Assembly: GCA_013365325.1 (NCBI GenBank)
Contig: JABVXV010000045.1
Coordinates: 62,001-126,000, forward strand
Length of the DNA: 64,000 bases
Source: Dipetalonema caudispina
Taxonomy: Eukaryota; Nematoda; Chromadorea; Rhabditida; Onchocercidae
Reading direction: 5' to 3'
Positions 40,101 through 52,600 of the stretch are shown here, one piece after another. The notes below the pieces were generated by a model, which saw nothing but the letters and a program-made list of their open reading frames with translations, was not told where the DNA came from and searched no databases. Both the position numbers and the translations under genes were made by a program. How positions within the stretch are numbered: position 1 is the stretch's first letter; each line of letters starts with the position of its first letter.

Positions 40101-43100
40101 TGTTAGCATTACTTTCTCTCTTTTTCTTAGAATAAATAATGCTCCATCTACGGTAACAGAAATGTTTTAACCATTAATAGATAGCCAGCAATGCCTAAAT
40201 CATTGCTTGTTAACAATGTCTTCATCAATAATAGCCAAAAATGTCTCCTTGACTAATTGTTGGCCACTGATGTCTCAATCAATGAATCATTTACGTATGT
40301 CACCTTAACATATAGTCATCCATGACCCGACGTTTACTTGTTCCCGTGATTGCATCGTGATGTATACTAAGTGCCAAATTTCTGCGTGCCGTTTCTATAT
40401 CATTGTTAAGACATTTTCCAGCTGTGACGCTTAGTAAATCGACCAAACGAAGTTCTCTCTTTAATTTATAAATTATTGAAATAATACTCTTCCAAATTGA
40501 ATATATCCTTTCTCATTTCTGTTATTTCAGGCGAAATTAAAAATTAATCAATTAATTCAGGGAAAATTGAAAATTTTGCACTTGAATAATTCTTTCAAAG
40601 CATTTAAAATATGCTCGATGATTGTAAAAACCAGTCCAAAATGGAGTACTGCTGAATGCATCATCCAAGTATGGAAAGAAATCGCCGTCAAGCACAGAAG
40701 CCGTCTTTTTCGTACTTTCTTTTAATGCACTAAAGTAGTCCGCTACTGTTCCGAATTGTACCTTAAAGTTTGACTAACTTCAAAATGTTGAATTAATTAT
40801 TTATCACATGCTTTCAGTAATTGAATTAGTGACAAATAGACTACTATATAATTTACCTGCTTTGTTCATCCATTTTGATGTTTGTGGTAAATAGTGATGC
40901 ATTTAGACAATAAGCTATTTGTGAGACAAATTTAATATTTCAAAAGGATTATTTTTGATAATCAGTTAACCTTCATATTAAAGCGATCATAATTTCTGTT
41001 GATATATTTGAAGAGAGCAGTATAAACACGATGAACTATATCTAAGTCATCGGGATGTGAATAGAGGAAATCATCTCCTGCAGATACTAAGACCGCTTCT
41101 GAATTATAGAATGTTTGCAGTGAACGGTACTGATTTGCCATCCTTTCACCACTGCAACTGATATTTCAATTTCATTTGATTCCCAAGAATTCTCGAATAC
41201 ATCTGTTAGTCATGAGAGGAAAAGAAGATAAAGAAGAATACAATTGGATGCTATATTTCTTTAGCAAACAACAAAATGTACTATAAAGCAATTTGTTGGG
41301 CATTGTCAACTCGAGCCCGCTCCATACAATATGACCGAGATGTCTTGGAAACATCGAATTGGCAGCAAATCAGTTCGTCCGTTCCACAGGCACTACTCAC
41401 TGTGTAATATGTATTTGGCAAAACGTTAACAAATGGAGCCCATCGAAGTTGCTAAAATTTTCAACAAAGAAGCCGATAAAATCATTATTGAATCGGACAT
41501 TTTGCTCTGACTTATGAAAACATTGTATAACCTAAGATTCAATTCGTTCTCGGATTTTTTCCCTTCTCCTTACTTTATTACTTTCTACACCTCGCCTTTC
41601 CACATAACAACATTTCCCTCACACTCTTTCTCGGATTACAAAAATAAGCAGTAGTTTTTACCGGATCCCAAGTTTGCGCCCAGCGGAAGTGTAGTTGATG
41701 ATGTTGCTTCAGCACATTTTTGATATTTGAATTGATCCGACCTATCACGATCTGGTTGATACCAACTAGTGTCATCAGATATGGCATCATAAGTCCATGA
41801 CCGAATGGATCCACTGACCTGCATTCCTGTCTATCTGTTCCTTACAATGTTGCATTTCCTTTACTTAATTTATTACATCGTCTAGAAATTGTAATTTAAA
41901 CTGTAATCAATTAGCAATAGCATTCTTTGTATTTTACCCTGCCCTTTCACAGTCCAATTATTGAATAAATTAATATTGAAGTGTTTCAGTATTGTTTTGT
42001 TGGAATATTGTAACAAAACTTATTCGTTTGCATTATGCATAAAAATGCCTAGCAAGGAAGGTCTCGAAAACCTTTCTGGAATGCAATATTGACCAAATTG
42101 ATAACATTGGCGATCAGAAGACTTCTAAAAGTTCTTCTGCGCAGAAATTTCAAGAATTATACAAAAAGGAAATACCATGAAGTGGTTGGTGTAATATTTA
42201 GTGTTTTCTGTACATATAGATGTCCAACAATGATATTTTCAATAGCTTCCCAGAAATATGGCGTTGCTTCATCGTTCATCACCCAGTAGCCGCCACTGAT
42301 TTCCAAGCGACCTTCATCCGTTAAGCTATATAAGGAAATGATAAATTTGATTATTGGGTTGAACCATTTCTTATATTCTTATATTCCTCTATTTGATCCG
42401 TATCAGGCCAACCTTTTGAAGTAATTTCGATAGGTCGTATTGGCTTCAGACCACCATCTTTCCAGAAATGATGTTTCAGACCAAATGAATCGTAGCTTAG
42501 GATGTTTTCTGAGTGAGCTCACTACATTGTTTAAAATTTTTCGGACCTGAAATATACAATTTAAAATCTTAGATTAAAATTACTATCGAGAATTAGGCAT
42601 CCGAATTTCCAAATTGAATCCGAGGCAACCAGGTAATTTCGCCAGGAATATCAATTTTTGCTGAGACAATGAAATCATCACAACTTTATGAATAGTGCAA
42701 CAGACTTATGTATCATTGTAATTTATAATACCGAATGATCTGCAGTACTGTAATATTCTTCGAATGTATGCAACCATCCAGGATCAACGTGAGAGTGCAG
42801 AACGACAAATACGTTTAAGTGTTTTGTTGCGTTTTGTTGATTTTCCAACAAGTAAATGTTGTGTCCACTGACCTGTTAACATTTGCGCTAATCTTTGAAA
42901 CTGAACAGCCTGAATTTTCCTACACCTAAGTATATGTCTATCTTCGAGATCATTGATCTTCCCGTTTTCCAAGATTTTTAAAATCATTATAACATTCCAT
43001 TACTTTTCTACTGAAATACCAATGAAAAATCAAATAGCAATGTTGTGAATATTTTAATACGAAACATTTGAAATGGCAATCTTTAAACCCACTTTCACAG

Positions 43101-43402
43101 TAGCATTACTTAATCGTTGAGGGGTAACGCATGTGTTTCTTCTTCCCATTGATTCTAACCATACTTCGCTTCCGTTTATTTCCATATACTGGAAACAAAA
43201 TTTTTAGAAATCATTCCATTTTTAAAATTTGATTCGTCATAATCTTTTATAATACTTTTGTCATTCGTATTTCCTCCTGCCAAAAAATCATTGTAGCTCT
43301 AACCCTCATTAAAGGTAAGTAATCAGAGACAAATACTCCAGTCAGAAATATGGTTGCTGTTCCGAGGGCAGCTATTAAGAATACTGTATGCAGCTTCAAC
43401 AT
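37189..43402 (-). CDS. class II alpha-mannosidase (GH38, Golgi mannosidase II-like)
   Basis: Nineteen exons give about 994 residues: 43256-43402, 43093-43188, 42732-42872, 42413-42546, 42176-42325, 41662-41818, 41282-41451, 40971-41151, 40582-40773, 40304-40488, 40008-40086, 39849-39925, 39368-39518, 39103-39224, 38851-38941, 38479-38583, 38006-38271, 37609-37810, 37189-37527. A signal anchor (LHTVFLIAALGTATIFL) makes it a type II Golgi membrane protein. Catalytic landmarks are present: HSHVDPGW and HHDAITGT (zinc ligands), GGYWVMNDEATPYF (nucleophile Asp), SVDPFGHGLMMPYL and SAGDDFLY. C-terminal FYTDVNG and ANIYPI align with mannosidase II. The family trims mannose from GlcNAcMan5GlcNAc2 N-glycans. 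I chose the ATG at 43402 because an acceptor (AAATTTCAG) ends at 43432, 29 bases upstream. It could be aman-2 or the more divergent aman-3 type. Confidence 0.9.
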
Positions 43403-45572
43403 TTTTCTAAAGAAGCCAAGAACTAGTTGATCTGAAATTTGTTCCAAATGTACCGTTGATTTGATTCCCCAATGATTTTATCATTCCAATAGAGTACCTA
43501 AATTACAAGTATATATTTTTGATGCAAACGGTAATTCATAGTTTTTAAACCACAACCAAAAAAATTAAATTTCATTTTGTACAAATCAGAAGCAGCAAAA
43601 TCATTTAATAAATACCATTAAGTTCATGGATCCATGAAATGTTCGAAATTCGACTACGGCAAAACTGTTGTTCGCACTCCGATCCTTTCTTTCACCAATT
43701 TGCCTAGCAAATTTTCGCAAAATTTATTTTGCTTCAACCAGATGTGATGCAGTTTGCGGATATTTTAAAGAAAAAAAGAAATCAATTAATAAAGAATTCA
43801 TTTTGATTGAGGCAAATGTGGAGAAACATATTTGGAGTGATATTGAAGTGGAGAGAGAAGGATAGTGAGATGAAATCACTTAAATTCAATTCAAATAATC
43901 TTTTGTGATTAACACCATGCATCGTTTATAAAATCGATCAGCCAGTCGTTAAGCGGTTCATCTCTTTGCTTTTATATTTGAAAGCAGTATTTTCCGCAGA
44001 GGTGCCGTCACGTGCACGTCTATACTTATGTTTTATTCATATCAATGATTTGATACGATCCTATCAGAACACTTATGTAATGCATTACATTAAACTGCTC
44101 CCTCAAATTTGTAAACGGCAATTCTATTATATTATAAGCAATAGTTGTAATTATCGATTCATTTTTATAGAAGAAAATGGTTGCTGTGTACTAGTGAACA
44201 AGGTAAGTGAAATTTTAAAAATTTACTTCAATCATTAGACATAATGGCTGGGTTAAACTAAATGTGAAGTTGTTCGGAAATTGGCTGGAATTCAGGTTTG
44301 GAACTTACAGATTTCACAGATTTATACAATAGCGATGAAATGATTGATTGATAAGAGCAAGTAGGAAAATATTTGCTGGCAAGACAAAATGGTACAGAAA
44401 TGAGTGAAATGAAGTAACTTTTGTTTGTTTAATTCAAGCAAACATTGTTGTCACTTTCTGGAATTCTTAACGGTAATCAATTGCCAGTAATGATACTATT
44501 AAAAGAAAAATTGCACTAATATATTTCATAATTAAAGCGCTGAGAGGATGGAAATTTTGTAAATTAGTATCGAAATGCAAAGTACTGGTTAAGTGTTAAT
44601 GCAATGACATTAATTAAATAAAAAGCAGAAGATGAATAATTGGATTGAAATAATAGATTAAAATGGGATTTGATTTTTAGTATTAGAAGATAGAAAGTAA
44701 AATGGACTGATTGCCTATCTGATCACGTAAGATAAAAGGATCAAATTATGTTGGTACAGCTACGCCGATATATTTAATCGATAGAGACTGTTTCCTAAAA
44801 TAAGAAATAAAACTTAATGAGTCAGACAGAAGACAATTTGGCAAATAGTTAGTATGTTGAAATATTCTTTTAATTTGACAAAAATTTTGAAAATTTTCTA
44901 GAAGATTTTTGCAATTTTAAAAATTTTATCAAGTATTTCTGGTTAGAATTCATGATATAAATCGATAATTGATAATATCGGAAAATCAATGAAGAAGTTG
45001 TGTTGTAGAAATGCGAGTTTGAAAAGAAAATGTAAGAGCGACAGCTTGTTTAATAATAAGAAGAGACTACTTCATAGATCTTTCTGCTTATCGAGAGGTA
45101 AACATGAGGTAGCTTTGTTAATAAATGAATTGAATGGAGTAGAAACAGTTTCGGGACATACCGAGACTTTTTTTTCTTTCAATAGACTGTTTCAGCGTGC
45201 AGTAATAATATTATCCTACAATAATTGTCTCATAATAACGTTTGCGATCATTTACGTATGCGTCATCGATGATTTAATAGATGATTTATTCAAATTCAAA
45301 AGTAATAATAATTTTTAGATATAATGAAATCCCTGAAATGCACCACGTAAAGGATTGTTGATTCAAAATTGAATACACAGATGAAAAGAAAAATACTCCC
45401 ATGATATGCATTTTGTTGGATATACTTCTTGAAATTGTCATTGTAATTTCTTAGAAAATTTATTTACATGCCATTCATTAAATTTCTTTCGAAATGAGGA
45501 AGGGAAGTATTGAATTTGTTACCATACTTCCAGGGAAATAAACAATAAGTTTAGAAACATACAATAGTGTCA

Positions 45573-45573
<1 letters not shown>

Positions 45574-45636
<63 letters not shown>

Positions 45637-45683
45637 TTATTATTATTATTATTATTATTGTTATTACTATTATTATTATTAAT
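45574..45683. repeat. long (ATT)n microsatellite
   Basis: About 110 bases of almost pure ATT/TTA units with one four-base interruption near 45636 and one TTACTA variant near the end. Confidence 0.95.
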
Positions 45684-47518
45684 CACTATCATACACGTGC
45701 TATTACTGCGTATTATCATTATCACCATTGTTATTATAGATTGTTGCTATTGTCGTTATCATAGATTGTCACTGCTATTATATTATCACATAAATACAAA
45801 TTAACTATGAGAATTAAGTGGTAGCAAGGTCTTTGAAGTGAAATGTTAATTAATAAAATTAGAAAAAAAACGAAATTAATTTTACAAATTTTTTTGGAAA
45901 AAAATCAAAAGGACATCAGGCATCGTAATATTTGCCTATGAATGATGGGAAAAATATATTTTCGAGAAAAAACTCAATATTTTAATATATATGCATGAAA
46001 ATTTTTAGTGTTATTGATAAAAAGACGACTCTTCAAAATATTTATTCAGGTGTAATATTCATCTATGCCGTAGATAAATTTTAATGCAAATACATTCCAA
46101 AAATGTATTTCCCAAACCTTAGAAATACTTTAGTTGAAATCACCAACCGATATATTCCGGATATGATAGTATTATTTCAGGTGCGGAATGCTTGTAAAAT
46201 GATAAAAAAAGGGAATACGCTATGAGGTTCTATTGATTACTCATCTTACTTTAGAATATTTCAAAGGAATTAATTTGAAAATTTCAATTTCTGAACAATC
46301 ATAGAGAAGTAATATTTTGAATTATGATCGCTGATAAATATTATCGAGGATTATGCTATAAAGTGTTGCCACAGGAGAAATGATTGTAAAGTTTGTTTTA
46401 CTGATCATTAAAATTTCTAATAAATTATAGCCAGTAGACTTCAGTTGTTTGAAATTGAGCATATAATAAGTTCATATTAACTTTAATAAGCAGGATTTGT
46501 AGTGAAGATAAATTTCTCAGTCTTGGATGAAAAACCCGAACTATGTGATTACGAAATACTAATTTAAAACATTCATAATTTGTACAGATGGATTGCATTA
46601 TCGTATTAAACACAAACTGATGAATATAATTTTACTGAACATTTTCTTATTTCCCTGAATATTAGTGAAATCTGTCACCAGATGTTTAGTTTGTAGTAAA
46701 GTAATGAATTTTCGAAGCAATTCTCTCAAAGTTGTATAATTGGAGCAAAACATATTAATGATTGATCAAATTTTGATCATTGTCTCTACGAATTGAAGTC
46801 AAAGATCATAGCAAGCTATAAGACGTATGTTATCGATGAAATAATTGGATGACAATTACTTATAGAGTTATTCTCAATGGAAAAGATGTAAAACGAAAGT
46901 TTTGATAACGAAAGACTGATAGTATTGTTTGTATATGTTGAACTGATAAGGAACAGTCCTATTATATTAGTTTGTCCGGCAAACAAACATATCACATTAA
47001 TTTGCTAATTGAGAATTCAATTTTAAATGTAAATTTAAAGTGAAAAAATTTTTGAGAAAACTAAAAAATATTTTAGATTGCAATCATATGACATTTACAT
47101 GAGACCTTTGACCCACAAAGTCGTAACATTTTAAAACTCAAAGGGAGAAACGCATCCTGCTAATTTTAGTATTTACATGAAGTGTTCATAGAGATATAAA
47201 GAAGTGTCAAATATTTCTCTATCAATGACGCGACAGCAAGTTGTCATTAATGTTTTGAGTGTTTACCGTAGGCAGTAGGTGACAATTATGAGCCCAAACA
47301 TCTTGAGCCAATATTGCGATGGCTAAAATAAGTATAACGACTGAAGTATCTCAAACTCAATGGTTCCACTCTTGTTTGCTTTCTTTGTTGAAAATTGAAA
47401 TGATAAGAGGTCCTCCGGAAGTATTGGCTATCCAAATCATCCAAGGATAATTTGGCAATTATCAAATTATGTTAATTAAAAACTGTCGTTCCGTTGTTAA
47501 TTCAAGCGTAGGTCATTA

Positions 47519-47592
47519 ACTAACTTTTGTATATTCAAGAATTCTCTTAGGAACTGTCAGATAACATATAAATGTATAATACATACAAAAAA
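47519..47592 (+). repeat. diverged direct repeat, copy 1
   Basis: The core starts aactaacttttgtatattc, continues with aagaattctcttagga and ends ataatacatacaaaaa. A similar block lies 720 bases downstream in the same direction. No element type is recognised. Confidence 0.6.
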
Positions 47593-48240
47593 TGACATTT
47601 TTATTGCTTATGACAATATATCGCCTCTTTTTTTTCATCATTGTCGTCTTCTATTATTTTGCTTTTTTGAGTTTAATAATGAAATGAATTCACTTTTCCG
47701 TACACCAGTTGTTGCCTTCAAATCCGCAAATTTCCAATTCTTTACGGAAAAAAGTGGTGGATGACCTGATCATGATGACTAAATTAATGCAAAGGTGTCC
47801 ATAATCTTACCTACAAGGTAAGATAACTAACTCTTCTAATAAAAGAAACTTAGTGAGAGTTATCCGATCACACAAATGAATCATAATGAATCATTAATAA
47901 AATCAAATGATAGATTAGGCTGCGAGACTAAGGGACATAATGCTATCATCACCAGCAGACGATTCTACTGTAAAGGGATTGAAAAATACTAAGCCTACAT
48001 AAATCACAACATTCTTACTTTTTCCTTTTTCGTAATTCACGTTTTTAAAATTACTTCTTCAGATTTAAAAGCGGAATTGAAGGTTAAGATGTCTGACGCT
48101 ACAAAAATTTAAGCCAAAAAGCTATTTTATTCCTCCCCTGATTTAGCAAAAAGTTTTTGCTAACGGCTAAATTTTCGGTTTTGACAAGAGACATTTGATA
48201 TGTCCTTTGTCCCTCTTTTCATATATTATATTAATGTACC

Positions 48241-48316
48241 ACTAACTTTTATACATTTAAGAATTTTCTTAGGAAAAGTAAACTAACATATATATGTATA
48301 ATACATGCAAAAAGTA
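48241..48316 (+). repeat. diverged direct repeat, copy 2
   Basis: Matches copy 1 over about 75 bases with scattered substitutions: actaacttttatacattt, aagaattttcttagga and ataatacatgcaaaaa. Similarity fades on both sides. Confidence 0.6.
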
Positions 48317-49349
48317 CAAGTAAAACCTTAAGTAAGCAAAATGAAAATTTAAATAAAATAACCATTTCTTTCTAAACATTGGGACGCATAAAGATTCGTT
48401 AATGATAAATCGGAAACGAAATCTTTTGAATATGATTATAAAGCCAAGATTTAAACAAGTAGAACAACCCAGGTATATGATTAAGGAATAGGTAATACGG
48501 AAGGATAGAGAAATATCTTTGAAAGATCAGCTTTCAGCTACAAATATTCTTTGGATGATTCTATTGAACAAGCTTATATCCTACTGCTTATTGTTGCTTA
48601 TGCTAATAATATTCATCGGAACAAAGGAAATATTGTCATTTCATTTCAAGGTTGAAATTTAATTAGCATTTGGAATTTTCAATTAGTTAAATATACTCCT
48701 CACTAAATTTAAACCGCTCTATAATTAGTCAATATGACATAAAGCCTCACTCTAGTGCATATTATAAGTGGAAAGATGATCAGGTACTTCATTCTAAATC
48801 TCTAATCTCTTCATGTCAACATATCTCCATATTTGCGGTGCAAAAATTGGAGTTAAAAAGTAGAAATGACTATTTAAGGCTAATTGCTTGCATAATTACC
48901 ATTTTAATATTCAGTTCACTGATATAACTAAACTTCTGGGCATCTGTTCATCTTTTTTTTGATGATGTCATTGGATGTTTGAGAATGTAAACTTCAGCAA
49001 ATTTATACGCGTGAAGCTACTTCTCATATGTCAATTGCTTAAAAGTATCTCAAAAGGGGAAGTAACGAAAAATGAATTATAATACACAAACAAATTAATA
49101 ACAATTTTCATTACAATCAACGCAAATGTTAATAAACAAAAAAATAAACACACGTACTGCAACAGTGAACTGATCACCTTTATTATTTGTTAATGATAAA
49201 TAACATGACGTTTTATAACGTATAAATGATATATTTGAATTCTGTTCAACAATAAAATGGCGAACAATCAATCAGATTGTTCTCGTCACTATTGAAAAGG
49301 AAAAAATTAATGGATTACGGAAAGATGCGCAATTTCATCAAAAGAAGTG

Positions 49350-49375
49350 ATTATTATTATTATTATTATTATTAT
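49350..49375. repeat. (TAT)n microsatellite
   Basis: About eight perfect TAT/ATT units downstream of the beta-catenin gene. Confidence 0.9.
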
Positions 49376-49514
49376 GCAAATTTAGACCGCATTCTTAAAG
49401 GAGATCCACAATATCGTGTAACCAACTATCTTTTCTGAGGAACTGCTATGAAATCATGAGACTGTAATTTTCCTAAAAACCGCAGTATTCCATCTTTTCT
49501 CTACTTTCCAGTCA

Positions 49515-49520
49515 TTTATT
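49515..49520 (-). terminator. predicted AATAAA polyadenylation signal
   Basis: TTTATT on the plus strand (AATAAA on the minus strand) about 130 bases past the stop of the beta-catenin-like gene, a usual distance for a nematode 3' UTR. Confidence 0.6.
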
Positions 49521-49651
49521 TAATGCTAAAAAGGAAATAGAATTGAGATAATAGTCAACGAACTTCGTGCAAAATCAAATTGATAGTTGAAATTACTTTT
49601 GCCAAGTTGAAATTACTAAAATCTACGAAAATTTCCAAAATATTTTAAAAA

Positions 49652-52600
49652 TCACAGGATTGGTGTAAACGAAACCATAGTATCGGATTCGGTTGTCAAA
49701 TGGAACAATAAAAATTGAGCCGCTGAACCTGAAATGATCGAAATATGAGAAAATTTAACTTATGACTAACGGAACCCAAACTTTTATTTCGATTTGGAAT
49801 TCAATTTTTGAAATCAGATTTACTTTCGACACTTACCATTCTCATTCATTTGAATTGTTAAACTCCGTACAGCTTCCACTAGGGTGCAATCTTTCGAAAG
49901 CTGCTCACGGACAGCTTCATCCTTAATAACAAACATCAGGAAATCAATGGTACTCTTGACAACATCTGCATCTTGACAACCCAACAATAAGTCCCAAATT
50001 TGATACGAACTGCTAAAACCAATGATTTACATAAATTATTGGCTTGAGGATGATGTAATAGACAAAGAATTATAATCATAAAAATTTTATGAATCAAAGT
50101 TCTCCTATAAGACACCCGCAATTCTTTGCTTGTGGAATGGAAAATATTAAAATTGAACTAAAATCCAAATCCGAATTGATGTGCCACAAAACCAAGTGGT
50201 AAAAGGCGCTTAATAAACGTTAAAAGAAATCCCTCTAGTTACTATTTTTTATCATTAAACAATTATCGTTTCTGTAGTAATTACAATTACTTAATTGTGT
50301 GACGCAATAAAAAGACATTAAACGTACCATGAATATCGAATAGCATTGCCGAAGTTGGTGTTACAGTTTGATAGAGATATCAGTAAACTGTAAGCCTTCT
50401 GAATTATTGATTTCTTTTGATGATTCCCTTTTTCGTCATTCTGTAAGTGAGATTTAGTTCTAAAATCATTTATTTGATTTGGTTTTTCTTTTTTTTTTGT
50501 CTTACAGATTCGAATAAAATGAAGCAAAAAAAAAATCATACTTCTATAGTATTTGCAGTTGTAGCGATAATTTCAAATAAAACATCGGTTAAAGAATTAT
50601 TATCAACGCTGATATTAAAGAGTATAGGAGGATGATTCAATTGATCTGCATCTACCAATCGCGCAAATAACTAAAAATTTTATTCTTTGTTTGGAGCTGA
50701 TAATCTTATCTTTACCAATGCATTGATGATAGTAATAAGAGCGACAACCTGTCATCATATCATCAGTATTGATGAAAGAAACGTTCTTTATTATTCTAAC
50801 CAATATACAATAAATGAACAGACGATAAGTAATTTAATGCTAACGCCGATAAAAGATATTCTAGTATTACTAATATAATCAACCAAGAATAGAAGACTTA
50901 CGCTCATTACGTGTAAACGTGAACTGAGATCAACGGGATGAGCAAGTTCGTACAGAAGTAAACTTGGAGCTCCTTCAAATGTTATTAACTGAAATATGAG
51001 ATTCTAACAGTATGTTTGACTTTTCGTGACAAGTTTGAGGCTACTCTAATTAATAAATTAATTGTTAATCCTACCTGAACTGCATAACTATGAAGATATA
51101 TGTTTATCTATCTGTTCGCCTTATAAGTGAATCGTAGGATTCTTCTTATATTTTCGTGAAATTTTGTTAAGTTAAGAATGTTTGAGATTGAATAGCTATT
51201 CAACTGATGAAATTTAGTAATTACTCGTTTCCTCACGCTGGTATTACGTTCCGGTGAAGAACAACCACCCGTAAAAACGTGTAACGACCACAACATCGAA
51301 GAAATTAAATTTTTTACTACAGCTTCATCACGTCTTTTATAGTAAGCTTGTAACAAATTGATCGTTCCTTCGATGATGCCACAATCAGCTATGAAATCCT
51401 GAAATTCAAATAGAAGAAACTTTATAATTACATTAGAATTCTTCAGAAAGATTGAAATTATTTTACTATTCGCAGATGGTTATTTACTATTTGCAGATAA
51501 CCAACAATAAATTTCTACAGGAGATAGTGGTTTCAATATGCATATTCAGTTCGAAGTCAAAAGTACCTTGTTAGCATTGGAGCTACCATTGCAAGTTGCG
51601 GATATATTCCCGAGAAAATCGAATCCAACGTGTAAGAAATAAGGATTATTACGAAAAATACCCATCATACTGAGTGTTCTACTAATCGTTTCACGTAAAT
51701 CAGCATTTCTCACGCCGTCTACATCACTAACTACTCGTAAGCAAAGCATCACGTCAAGAGCGACACGTTCAGAACAATTTGGATTTGCCAAAAGATACGA
51801 TATGATCTGAAATATTAAAACCATCATAGAGTAAAACTTGAATTCAAAAATTTTTCGGTCGCGTTAAACCATTGGCTAATTTATGGTACATCAGGAATCC
51901 ATCCAACTCACAAATTAACAGAATTTATTGCGAATCTAACTACATTAATCCCCTAATTAATGAACGAACATCCATTACTATCAAAATTACTCAGTAGTTG
52001 CACCCGCTGTTCCCTCCCCCGTTCTTTCCTTATCTTTATAGATACCTACCTTGACGCCATCAAGCTGAACAAATTTCTTAGCGTAGGAAAGATCAGTTGA
52101 GCAAACCATAGCGAAAATGGCCCGAACTATCCTGTACACTACCGATTCATTTCCTTCCTTCTTCAGTAATCGTAGCAAAAGTTGGATGCCACCTTTCGAT
52201 TCGAACGACTGCTACAATTTTCTCTATTTCCCTCTCTTAATTTTAATTTTCGAACAAAAAATTAAAATGTTTCTGTTTTTTACGCTGTATGAAAAAAAAG
52301 AACGTAAGATAGCGAAAGAGATCGATCCTTCGATGAAACTGTAAGGGTACAATGATTCCTTCAAATAGCCTGAGTAACTGACAGCATGAGTAGAAAGTCA
52401 ACAACAATGTCGATTATGAATCTCTTTATGTATGCTATTTAATTAAATGGATAATTTCAAAGATTTTATTAAATTAGAGAAACATACTTGCTTATAATCA
52501 AAGATTATTCGATTACTAACCCTCCACATATCGCTCCCGTTGAAAACACGTCGAACAAGATCAAAAACATATTGCTTTGATTTGTAAGTATTTATGAAGT

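Larger units (their letters stand above)
43403..49651. other. gap between mannosidase and beta-catenin genes
   Basis: I recognise no gene. The gap holds two TAT/ATT microsatellites and a diverged direct repeat, listed separately. Two weak plus-strand candidates: a 33-base piece before a strong GTAAGT donor at 44204 (ENGCCVLVNK), and an ATG frame from 44989 (MKKLCCRNASLKRKCK) ending at a GTAAAC donor near 45096. Neither could be joined to other exons. Confidence 0.5.

Noticed and set aside
37189..43402. First idea that the minus-strand gene was a calcium-channel alpha2-delta subunit
   Set aside because: HSHVDPGW, GGYWVMNDEA, DPFGHG and HHDAITGT fix it as a GH38 mannosidase.
43403..43447. Longer mannosidase start at 43447
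   Set aside because: The first codon there is TTG, and a splice acceptor (AAATTTCAG) ends at 43432, so the ATG at 43402 is the likely start.
45567..45764. Polytyrosine/isoleucine open frame
   Set aside because: It is only the translation of the ATT microsatellite.
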